From positions 62,001 to 126,000 of the forward strand of contig JAAFJE010000006.1 in NCBI GenBank assembly GCA_013298025.1: 64,000 bases of DNA, in the 5' to 3' direction. A program made the translations under genes and the position numbers. Numbering within the stretch: position 1 is the stretch's first letter; every line of letters begins with the position of its first letter. Positions 9,073 through 16,952 of the stretch are shown one piece after another. Below the pieces are notes generated by a model. That model was not told the DNA's origin. It made no database searches and worked only from the letters and a program-made list of their open reading frames with translations. Origin of the DNA: Cytophagales bacterium (GTDB lineage: Bacteria > Bacteroidota > Bacteroidia > Cytophagales > Spirosomataceae).

Positions 9073-9930
9073 ATGAAACTTATTTTGGAGGAATTTACGC
9101 CCGATTCTAATAGCTCATTTAGAATCTTGAGGAATCCTCGTTTAAGCCAAGTTTTTTATTGGCATTTTCATCCCGAATTTGAGCTGGTGTACATCGAAGG
9201 CACCAATGGTACACGTCATGTTGGTACGCATATTTCGCAATATGCCTATAACGATTTGGTGCTGATTGGCTCAAATATTCCTCATCTCAACTTCGACTAT
9301 CAGGTAAAGACTGATTATGAAAAAGTAGTCTTGCAAATCAAACATGATTTTTTGGGTGAAGTTCTCAACAAAACGCCCGAATTGTATGCCATACGCCAAC
9401 TGCTCGACCATGCCAAATATGGGGTTGCCTTCGGACAAGCAACCAAAGAAGAGGTAGGCAATCGACTGAAAAACTTAGGCATACTCAGTCCTTTTGAGCA
9501 GTTTTTGGAAGTGTTGAGTATTTTGCAATACCTTGGCAATACCAAGGACTTTGAGCTATTGCATGAGCATCCTGTTGAAAACCAGCACAATAAAAAAGAC
9601 CAAGAACGGATTCGGCAGTTGTATCGGTTTATCGACGACAATTATCATCGTAAAATAGAATTGCAGGAAGTGGCAGACATGAGCCATTTGAGCGAAGCGG
9701 CGTTTTGTCGTTATTTCAAAAAAATGACCAAAGTAACCTTTACGGCTTTTCTGAATAACTACCGAGTAAATCAGGCACAAAATATGTTGTTGATGGATAA
9801 AAACGTGACAGAAGCCTGTTTTGATTGCGGCTTTGAAAGTATGTCGTATTTCAATAGAACGTTCAAAAAAGTAACGGGCGAAAACCCTTTAGCATTTAAA
9901 AAGCGTTATACAGGAAAGCTAAAGCCTTGA
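9073..9930 (+). CDS. AraC family transcriptional regulator
   Basis: A 285-residue regulator. Residues 1-100 form a cupin-like sensor (FYWHFHPEFELVYIEG begins near 29 and has the histidine-rich beta strand typical of AraC sensors); residues about 185-280 hold the two helix-turn-helix motifs of the AraC/XylS domain, with the usual SMSYFNRTFKKVTGENPLAF ending. It is divergently transcribed from the PhyH dioxygenase gene and probably controls it in response to a small ligand (inference from position). It ends at a bidirectional terminator shared with the OmpA gene. Confidence 0.9.
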   Translation: MKLILEEFTPDSNSSFRILRNPRLSQVFYWHFHPEFELVYIEGTNGTRHVGTHISQYAYNDLVLIGSNIPHLNFDYQVKTDYEKVVLQIKHDFLGEVLNKTPELYAIRQLLDHAKYGVAFGQATKEEVGNRLKNLGILSPFEQFLEVLSILQYLGNTKDFELLHEHPVENQHNKKDQERIRQLYRFIDDNYHRKIELQEVADMSHLSEAAFCRYFKKMTKVTFTAFLNNYRVNQAQNMLLMDKNVTEACFDCGFESMSYFNRTFKKVTGENPLAFKKRYTGKLKP

Positions 9931-10004
9931 TAATAAGGCACAGTAGGTAAAGTTTTCGTAGAAGGAAAAATTTAAAAAGATATTATTCGTATAAAATACA
10001 AAAG

Positions 10005-10040
10005 AAAAATCCACCCAAATAGGAGTGGATTTTTTTAATA
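10005..10040. terminator. bidirectional hairpin terminator
   Basis: AAAAATCCAC (10005-10014) pairs with GTGGATTTTT (10025-10034) and is followed by more T residues. It lies between the convergent araC-type and ompA-type genes and has A/T tracts on both sides, so it can serve both. Confidence 0.8.
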
Positions 10041-10088
10041 TATTTGTCAAAAGTAATGAAGGCAATGGATTGTTTTTGACCACGAAAC

Positions 10089-12362
10089 TTATTTAACAGC
10101 AATAATTCTAAACTCTGTTCTGCGGTTTTCTTGGTGTTGTTTTTCATCGCATACAACACCATCAACGCATTCGTTTACAGGGTCTGTTTCGCCATAGCCA
10201 TTAGAAGAAAGACGAGAAGGGTCTATGCCTCTTTGGGTAAGGTAATCTACGACGGCCCTGGCTCTGTTGGCCGAAAGCTGCATATTGAAGGCATCGCTCG
10301 AACGAGAATCGGTGTGTGAGCGAATTTCAATTTTCATATTCGGATACTTGCGGAGTAAAGGCAAAAGTGTTTTTTCTATTTCTTTGGCAGCATCGGGACG
10401 AATAAAGAATTTACCGAAATTGTAGTAAATATTATTCAATTTGATAATATCGCCTTCGCCGTACATCCCTTGTACGTTTTCGATGGTTGTGGCTACCTCA
10501 TTGGGCTTCACGTTGGCAATCTGCTCTTCGTTGATGGCGTATTTATCTTTTTGTGCTACCAGTTTGTGGTCGGCACCAGGCTGTACCTGAAACTCATAGC
10601 CACCATCGGGCCCTGTTACCACCTTTTGCTTCGATTTATTTTTGGTATTTTCGAGGGTTACTTCTACCCCAGCAATAGGTTGCTGACTAGCTTCAGATTT
10701 TACGACCCCTTTCAAAATAGCAACAGGAGCTTTTTCTAAAAATAATTCTAAGGTTGTTTTTTGTAAAGTACGGCTTTTGGTCGAATACACCACCGAGTTC
10801 ATCAAATAGCCTTCTTTGATAGCCTTAAACTCATATTCAGAATTAGATTCTAAGCAAATAGCGGTTGCCCCTTCGATATTGGTCACACGTAATTCTCGGT
10901 TTTCGCCATTGACAGCCAAGCGGATGTCCACGTTTTCGAGGGGTTGTTTAGAAGTTACGTCATACACAATGAGCGTCAGCGGACGGCACACCCGTCTGAA
11001 ACCATAAATGTTGTCGTCGTTCAAACCACCTTTGCGGTTAGAAGCAAAATACCCTGTATTGCGAGCCCCGTCGGTGATGATGCTAAAGTCGTCTTTCGAG
11101 GAGTTGATGGGTGCTCCCAAATTTTCAATGCCTTTGTACGGAATGCCTTCTTTCATTTCGGCAAAGAAAATGTCTAATCCGCCCAAGCCTTCGTGTCCGT
11201 CGGAAGCAAAATAAAAATTGCCATTTTCGTCCACAAACGGAAACATTTCGTTGCCTTCGGTATTGATTTCTTTGCCTAAATTAACAGGCGAACCCCATCC
11301 GCCATTGGTATATTCCACCACGTAGATGTCGGTGCCGCCATAACCGCCGGGCATATCCGATACAAAATACAAACGGGTATTGTCGGGCGATAAAGCTGGA
11401 TGGCCATTGGAATATTCATCCGAATTAAAAGGCAATTCTTTGATATTTACCCAATTATCTTTTTGGGCATCGGCAATATACAATTTTAATTTGGTGATGC
11501 CATCTTTGGCTTCTCTTGCTTTGCCATTGCTATAATTACTTCGGGTAAAAATAACCCTTTGTTCGCCTTTGAAAAAAGCCAAAGGGCCTTCGTGGTATTT
11601 GGTATTGATTACCCGACTAAATTCGGCTACTTTGTTGGCTTTAGAAGCAGGGTCGTTGAGCGTTTTGTCGCTGTTGCTTGCGGCAAGACCGCCCAAAGAA
11701 GCCGCTTTTTGCACAAACGACGACGACCACAACGAAGCCGTATCGGGCACTTGGTATAAATTCAGAAAGGGCGTTTGGTTCCAGCCATACACCCGTTTGA
11801 TAGCACCACCTTCTTCACGAGCCGAACAGAAAACCAAACCACCTTTGTAATACATCGGACTAAAATCTGATTGAGGCGAATTGATAGGCAAATATTCTAC
11901 CTGATACATCGCCGAATCTCTGTAGAAGCGACTCATATCCATATAAGAAACCGCAAACCGCTTGCTACGCATATCGGCAATTTGCTTTTCTCCATAAATC
12001 GAATAGTATTTTTGTGCCTCTTTGTACTTGCTATTAGAAGCCAAGGCTTGAGCATAATACATGTAGTTGATAGACTCCACCTCTGGAAATTCTTTGAGGA
12101 GGTCGGCGTAGGCACGCTCGGCGTTCTTGGTGTCTTGCACCCTTCGGTAGCTGTAGGCAAGCTTGGTGAGGGCTTCTTTCTTGGCGACAGCTTCAAGTTT
12201 GGGTTCGGTCAATACTTCTTCATACAGCTTGATGGCAGTTGCATAGCTGAGTTGTTCGTATTCTTTATTAGCGGCTTTTAGTTTCGCTTGACCAAAAGTA
12301 AAATAACAAGAGCCAAGCAGCATCAAAGCTACCAAGCTCAATATATGGAATGGTTTTCTCAT
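10089..12362 (-). CDS. PorE-like OmpA family protein (TPR, PD40 propeller, CRD, OmpA)
   Basis: A 757-residue envelope protein. Signal peptide at 1-24 (MLLGSC near 14-19 could be a lipobox; otherwise cleavage after FGQA). Then TPR-like helices about 25-140, a PD40/WD40-like propeller about 160-440 (YSNGHPALSPDNTRLYFVSD type blades), a carboxypeptidase-regulatory-like beta domain about 470-620, and a peptidoglycan-binding OmpA domain from about 650, with HTDSRSSDAFNMQLSANRA. This order matches PorE of Porphyromonas, a type IX secretion component. Unlike many relatives it has no PorP/SprF gene next to it here. Confidence 0.85.
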   Translation of the reverse strand: MRKPFHILSLVALMLLGSCYFTFGQAKLKAANKEYEQLSYATAIKLYEEVLTEPKLEAVAKKEALTKLAYSYRRVQDTKNAERAYADLLKEFPEVESINYMYYAQALASNSKYKEAQKYYSIYGEKQIADMRSKRFAVSYMDMSRFYRDSAMYQVEYLPINSPQSDFSPMYYKGGLVFCSAREEGGAIKRVYGWNQTPFLNLYQVPDTASLWSSSFVQKAASLGGLAASNSDKTLNDPASKANKVAEFSRVINTKYHEGPLAFFKGEQRVIFTRSNYSNGKAREAKDGITKLKLYIADAQKDNWVNIKELPFNSDEYSNGHPALSPDNTRLYFVSDMPGGYGGTDIYVVEYTNGGWGSPVNLGKEINTEGNEMFPFVDENGNFYFASDGHEGLGGLDIFFAEMKEGIPYKGIENLGAPINSSKDDFSIITDGARNTGYFASNRKGGLNDDNIYGFRRVCRPLTLIVYDVTSKQPLENVDIRLAVNGENRELRVTNIEGATAICLESNSEYEFKAIKEGYLMNSVVYSTKSRTLQKTTLELFLEKAPVAILKGVVKSEASQQPIAGVEVTLENTKNKSKQKVVTGPDGGYEFQVQPGADHKLVAQKDKYAINEEQIANVKPNEVATTIENVQGMYGEGDIIKLNNIYYNFGKFFIRPDAAKEIEKTLLPLLRKYPNMKIEIRSHTDSRSSDAFNMQLSANRARAVVDYLTQRGIDPSRLSSNGYGETDPVNECVDGVVCDEKQHQENRRTEFRIIAVK

Positions 12363-12513
12363 TGCGTGGTATAGTAGGCAAAAGTGATTTACAAAGTAAG
12401 CAAGAATTTACTAATTTATCAGTACTGTACGAAAGTTTCGATGCTATATTGAATGCCTGCTATTTAATTAAGGCATTTGGTTAAAATTGTATTTGTAAGC
12501 TTCTACAACAGTA

Positions 12514-13359
12514 TCAGTTTTTCTTTGTTTCGTTCCGCAACAATTCTATTTGGGCTATGCTTAAATTTGTTGCTTTGGCGATAAAGTCATTTTCAGTACC
12601 TAACAATAGCAGGTTTCTTGCAATCTCAAGTACTCTTTCTTCTACAGCTTCTTCTACGGCTGTTTCCAAGGCACTTTTCATGCCCCAGTATTGAATGAGG
12701 TTCTCTTCGTAAAGGGCTCTTTGTTCGGCACTTAAACGCACCAAGGCTGCTGTGTCAAAGGCTTTTTGGAAAATGGGTTCATTCAGAATATTCGGAATGT
12801 GGTCGAAATTTGCTAAATTTTTCAGAAAATAGCACCACTTGTCGAATTTCGTTTCTAGCTCATTTTCTTGTTTGTTGAACAAAGGCATTTGCAAAAACTT
12901 GAAATGCAGTTTGTCAAAAAATACCGCTCCATCTTGGTCTTTCAACGTTACATCACGCCTAAATTTACGTATTTCTTCCGCCTCGTCATATTCAAAATCT
13001 AAGATGGCTACGAAATAAATAGGTTCTAGCCTGAAATTCCAATCTCCTTGTTGGGCTTGCTCCCTAATAGGAAACGTCACATAAAACAAACTTCTATCTT
13101 TGAAATATTTCACCTTCGCTTTTTGCATTTCTACAATAAACCTTTCACCAGAAAGGGCTTTGCAGTGAATATCAAAAATGGCTTTTCTCTCTGCTGATAA
13201 GTCAGCTAAGTTTTCAGGATTACGGAAATTTAGGTCTGCAATTTGGTGGTGTGCAGGCAAAAGTTGGTTTAAAAAATCCATGAGCAAGTCTTTGTTACCT
13301 TCCTCTCCAAACAGTTTTTTGAAACCAAAACCGGTATAGGGATTGATGTACTTTGCCAT
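12514..13359 (-). CDS. Rpn family recombination-promoting nuclease / PD-(D/E)XK transposase-like
   Basis: A 281-residue Rpn-family protein. The start MAKYINPYTGFGFKKLFGEE and the central nuclease core (FDIHCKALSGERFIVEMQKAK, with D, E-x-Q and K of the PD-(D/E)XK fold) are typical. Family members promote RecA-independent recombination and often have variable C-terminal ends, as here after residue 220 (acidic VEEAVEERVLEIARNL). Such genes are frequently multicopy in Bacteroidota. No terminal inverted repeats are visible, so it is probably a resident gene rather than an active element. Confidence 0.85.
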   Translation of the reverse strand: MAKYINPYTGFGFKKLFGEEGNKDLLMDFLNQLLPAHHQIADLNFRNPENLADLSAERKAIFDIHCKALSGERFIVEMQKAKVKYFKDRSLFYVTFPIREQAQQGDWNFRLEPIYFVAILDFEYDEAEEIRKFRRDVTLKDQDGAVFFDKLHFKFLQMPLFNKQENELETKFDKWCYFLKNLANFDHIPNILNEPIFQKAFDTAALVRLSAEQRALYEENLIQYWGMKSALETAVEEAVEERVLEIARNLLLLGTENDFIAKATNLSIAQIELLRNETKKN

Positions 13360-13612
13360 AGTTGCTTTTTTTGTAAAGATAACAAAGGTATGGCAAACTT
13401 AATAAATCCTTTGGCTGAATTGTGTATTTTGCCTATCGCACTCATGGCTCAGTTATGACAAAGCTCTTACGCACCCAAACACGGTATTTTCTTAAAATGT
13501 ATTCAAAAAAGTACAAATTATGTGCCAAGATTACTTTTGCGTTTGGGTATCTTTCTTTTCTTTTGTAGGATTATTCTGAAACTATTTTACCTAGCTTGTT
13601 GGTTTACAATAC

Positions 13613-15403
13613 ATGAAGGCATTAAAGCATTTGAATAAATACTTTGTTAAATATAAATGGTATTTTATTCTTGGAACATTATTTACATTCATTTCCAATC
13701 TGTTTGGCGTTGTACCTGCCCAAATTGTACGATATGCACTTGATTTAGTAAAAGAAAATATTGCTATGTATTTTCTTTACGAAGGGTTTAAAAGCCAAGC
13801 ATCTGTATATGAGCTATTTGCTTGGGCGATATTGCTGTATGGTTCTTTGATTTTGGCATTGGCATTGCTCAAAGGTGTGTTTTTGTTTATGGTTCGGCAA
13901 ACGCTCATCGTGATGTCGAGGCATATAGAGTATGATTTAAAAAATGAAATTTATGCCCATTATCAATCTTTACCTTTGAGTTTTTATCGTAAAAATAATA
14001 CGGGCGACTTAATGGCACGCATCTCCGAAGATGTGGGCAAAGTACGGATGTACGTTGGCCCTAGTTTGATGTATGGACTCAACCTTATTTCTGTATTTAT
14101 TTTAGTGGTTGGGTATATGCTGTCGGTCAATGCTCGGCTCACGTGGTATGTGCTGTTGCCCGTACCGTTTTTGTCGGGAGGTATCTATTTTGTTAACACC
14201 ATTATCATTCGTAAATCGGAAGAAATACAAGCCAATTTATCCAAAATATCTACGTTTGTTCAAGAAGCTTTTTCTGGTATTCGGGTACTCAAGGCATTCG
14301 TTCAAGAAGAACCTTCTACAGTAGCTTTTACCAAACAATCGAATATTTACCGAGAAAAATCACTTGATTTGGTAAAAGTGGATGCACTTTTTACGCCCAT
14401 TGTTTCGATTTTGGCAGGATTAAGTTCTGTGTTAGTTGTATTTATAGGTGGCAAAGAAGTGATGGCAGGTCGCCTTACGCCGGGCAGTATCACCGAGTTT
14501 ATCATGTATGTGTATATGCTCACATGGCCCATGATTGCCTTGGGCTGGACAACCTCGCAAATCCAACGAGCGGCGGCTTCTCAGCAACGTATCAATGATT
14601 TTTTGTCGATTAAAACAGACATTGTTTCAACGCAAAATCTCGAAGCACCTATCAAAGGAGCGATTACGGTGAAAAACGTAGATTTCACCTATCCCGATTC
14701 GGGCATTGTGGCTTTGCAAAACTTTTCAATGACTGTCGCCCCTGGCGAGTCGGTGGCTATTTTAGGAACGACTGGCTCTGGTAAAAGTACCATTGCCAAT
14801 CTGCTATGCCGTATGTATGATGTAAACCAAGGACAAATCTTGATTGACAACCAACCTATCCAAGCTTGGAACGTGAGCCATTTGCGTAGCCATATTGGGT
14901 ATGTACCGCAAGATGTCTTTTTGTTTTCCGATAGTATTCGTAACAATGTCCGTTTTGGGGCTACGCATCTCAGCGAAGAGCAAATTGTGCAGGCAACCAA
15001 AGATGCCGATTTGTACCAAAATATCCTCGATTTTCCTAGCCAATTTGAAACGGTTTTGGGCGAAAGAGGCGTTACGTTGTCGGGCGGACAAAAACAGCGA
15101 CTCTCCATTGCAAGGGCGATTGCACGAGGGCCACAAATATTGATTTTAGACGATTGTTTGTCGGCTGTAGATACCAAAACCGAGCATCAGATTCTCAATA
15201 ATTTACAAACAATCATGCAGGGGCGTACTTCTGTGATTATTTCGCATCGGGTATCGTCGGCAAAACTAGCCGATAAAATTATCATGCTCGATGGTGGTAA
15301 AATCGTCGAACAAGGCACACATGAAGAGCTAATGCGTTTGGAAGGAGCTTACAAAGATTTATACGAAAAACAACTACAAACAGAAGAAGGAGCGGTAAAT
15401 TAG
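13613..15403 (+). CDS. ABC transporter, fused permease and ATPase (MsbA/LmrCD type)
   Basis: A 596-residue half-transporter: six membrane helices in residues 1-330 and an ATPase from about 345. Walker A is LGTTGSGKST, the signature LSGGQKQRLSIARAIA is intact, and Walker B reads LILDDCLSAVD, with Asp where the catalytic Glu normally stands. That change is typical of the degenerate subunit in heterodimeric exporters such as LmrC or YheI. No partner subunit gene lies beside it, so it either pairs with a distant subunit or works slowly as a homodimer. The substrate is unknown (lipid or drug export is usual). Confidence 0.85.
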   Translation: MKALKHLNKYFVKYKWYFILGTLFTFISNLFGVVPAQIVRYALDLVKENIAMYFLYEGFKSQASVYELFAWAILLYGSLILALALLKGVFLFMVRQTLIVMSRHIEYDLKNEIYAHYQSLPLSFYRKNNTGDLMARISEDVGKVRMYVGPSLMYGLNLISVFILVVGYMLSVNARLTWYVLLPVPFLSGGIYFVNTIIIRKSEEIQANLSKISTFVQEAFSGIRVLKAFVQEEPSTVAFTKQSNIYREKSLDLVKVDALFTPIVSILAGLSSVLVVFIGGKEVMAGRLTPGSITEFIMYVYMLTWPMIALGWTTSQIQRAAASQQRINDFLSIKTDIVSTQNLEAPIKGAITVKNVDFTYPDSGIVALQNFSMTVAPGESVAILGTTGSGKSTIANLLCRMYDVNQGQILIDNQPIQAWNVSHLRSHIGYVPQDVFLFSDSIRNNVRFGATHLSEEQIVQATKDADLYQNILDFPSQFETVLGERGVTLSGGQKQRLSIARAIARGPQILILDDCLSAVDTKTEHQILNNLQTIMQGRTSVIISHRVSSAKLADKIIMLDGGKIVEQGTHEELMRLEGAYKDLYEKQLQTEEGAVN

Positions 15404-15485
15404 GGCTTATTTAATGGAAAAAAAGGGCTTGGTTGCCTATTTTGTCGATAAATTGCTTATCTTGTACAAGCTAGTGAGATAAATT

Positions 15486-16292
15486 ATGCAACCGACCCTA
15501 AAATATAAAATATACCAAACCCTAGAAGTAAGCCGTGGTGCGAAAGGCGGCCTGACCCTGATTTTCAACTTGGTATTGTTAAGTATCATTTCGCTGAATA
15601 CGATGGCCATTGTGCTGCATTCGATTAAAAGTATCAGGCAAGAATACAACCAGCTTTTCCTTGATTTTGAGTATTTTTCCGTTTGCTTTTTCACCATCGA
15701 ATACCTCTTGCGTTTGTGGGTTTGCACCGAAAACGAACGCTATAAGCATCCTTTTTGGGGACGTTTACGGTATTTGACTTCTATTGCCGCTATCATTGAT
15801 TTATTGGCTATTTTGCCTTTCTACCTTTCGCATTTTGCTTCTGATACCAGCTTGATTAGGCTCTTGCGTTTGTTTAGAATATTTCGGGTATTTAAGTTTA
15901 CTCGTTACATTCATGCCTTGCGCGTTATTAAGAGTGTTATCAAAGAAAAACGAGAAGAACTGGTGTTGAGCCTTGTGTTTATTGTTTTTTTGCTGTTGAT
16001 TTCCTCTTCTATCATGTATTATATCGAAAACCCCACACAGCCGAAAGTGTTTTCGAGTATTCCAGCTACGCTTTGGTGGGGAGTCACAACCATTACTTCC
16101 ATTGGTTATGGCGATATTTACCCTGTGACCATTTTAGGTAAGCTTTTTGGGGGCATTATTGCCTTATCAGGCATTGCGTTTATTGCTTTGCCTACGGGTA
16201 TTTTGGCTTCGGGCTTTGCCGAACATATTGCCTCACACAAACAAAGTAGCAAACACAAATATTGCCCGCATTGTGGCAAAGAACTTCCTTAG
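15486..16292 (+). CDS. voltage-gated potassium channel with C-terminal zinc-ribbon-like tail
   Basis: A 268-residue six-helix ion channel. S4 is arginine-rich (RLLRLFRIFRVFKFTRYIHA) and the pore carries the K+ selectivity filter TSIGYGD. After S6 there is a short tail with CPHCGKELP at the very end, a single CxxC knuckle that could complete a zinc site between subunits. It follows the ABC exporter by 82 bp in the same direction and is closed by a hairpin terminator. K+ selectivity follows from the filter; gating cues are unknown. Confidence 0.9.
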   Translation: MQPTLKYKIYQTLEVSRGAKGGLTLIFNLVLLSIISLNTMAIVLHSIKSIRQEYNQLFLDFEYFSVCFFTIEYLLRLWVCTENERYKHPFWGRLRYLTSIAAIIDLLAILPFYLSHFASDTSLIRLLRLFRIFRVFKFTRYIHALRVIKSVIKEKREELVLSLVFIVFLLLISSSIMYYIENPTQPKVFSSIPATLWWGVTTITSIGYGDIYPVTILGKLFGGIIALSGIAFIALPTGILASGFAEHIASHKQSSKHKYCPHCGKELP

Positions 16293-16318
16293 ACCAAGAA
16301 ACGAATACGCTACAACAA

Positions 16319-16350
16319 AAAGGTCTTAGGTAGAACCCAAGACCTTTATT
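16319..16350 (+). terminator. hairpin terminator after the K+ channel gene
   Basis: AAAGGTCTT (16319-16327) pairs with AAGACCTTT (16339-16347) around an 11-nt loop, 26 bp after the channel stop codon. Confidence 0.7.
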
Positions 16351-16952
16351 GACTACACCAATATAAAAAATCCTAACGGACTTCTTGTCTTTATTTCGTA
16401 CTCAGTAGTTTGAGTAGGCTTATTGCTTTTGTTCAAACACGCTGATGCTATTTACCTTCTTTCCGTCGCCGCTCTTCTTCTCTTCCCGTATGCCGAATTT
16501 TATAGCAAATTTTTGATAGTGCAAAACTATTACGATAATGTTACCTCAAGATTGATTAAAATTTAAGAAAATGTTAAAGATTGTCTTCATTTGATAACAT
16601 TCGGATAATATTGAGATAAAAACCAGTATAATTTATTTTGTAGAAAGCACTCACGGAAAAGCTTTTAGCTGTACTAAAGACAGTTTCGCTAAATCAAATC
16701 CTACTGCTGCCCAATGGATTGGTGATTGCTTCAAGCCATTGGGGAAATACAGGAATTGTACAAATTCTTGCTAATCTATGTTATTTCACCATCTGTAAAC
16801 TTTATTCAAAATCGTACAAAAAGTGTCCGTTTACGGACACTTTTTGTACTTTATAATATTTTAAATTAATGATTATCAGTGAATTATACTATTGGTTTTG
16901 TTTTTGACAATGAATCATTATCACGAACTATTCTGTATAGCCTCATAAAGAT
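16351..16952. other. 602-bp intergenic region upstream of the permease array
   Basis: I find no convincing coding frame in this stretch. It is AT-rich and holds one strong signal, the 36-bp palindrome at 16814-16849, 104 bp before the first FtsX start codon. A TTGG(N10)GA sequence near 16891 resembles a sigma-54 promoter but lacks the canonical GC at -12. Confidence 0.5.
16814..16849. promoter_or_regulatory. perfect palindrome, probable operator of the FtsX array
   Basis: GTACAAAAAGTGTCCGT (16814-16830) and its exact complement (16833-16849) are separated by 2 nt. The core is TGTCCGT-N2-ACGGACA. There is no adjacent T-run and it lies 104 bp before a start codon, so it fits a dimeric regulator site better than a terminator. 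The regulator is not identified. Confidence 0.65.

Noticed and set aside
12514-13359. Rpn gene as part of an insertion sequence
   Set aside because: I found no flanking inverted repeats or target duplication; Rpn genes are usually stand-alone.
16890-16915. Possible sigma-54 promoter (TTGG, N10, GA) before the first FtsX gene
   Set aside because: The -12 element lacks the required GC, and such matches are frequent in AT-rich DNA. It is mentioned only as context for the palindrome.
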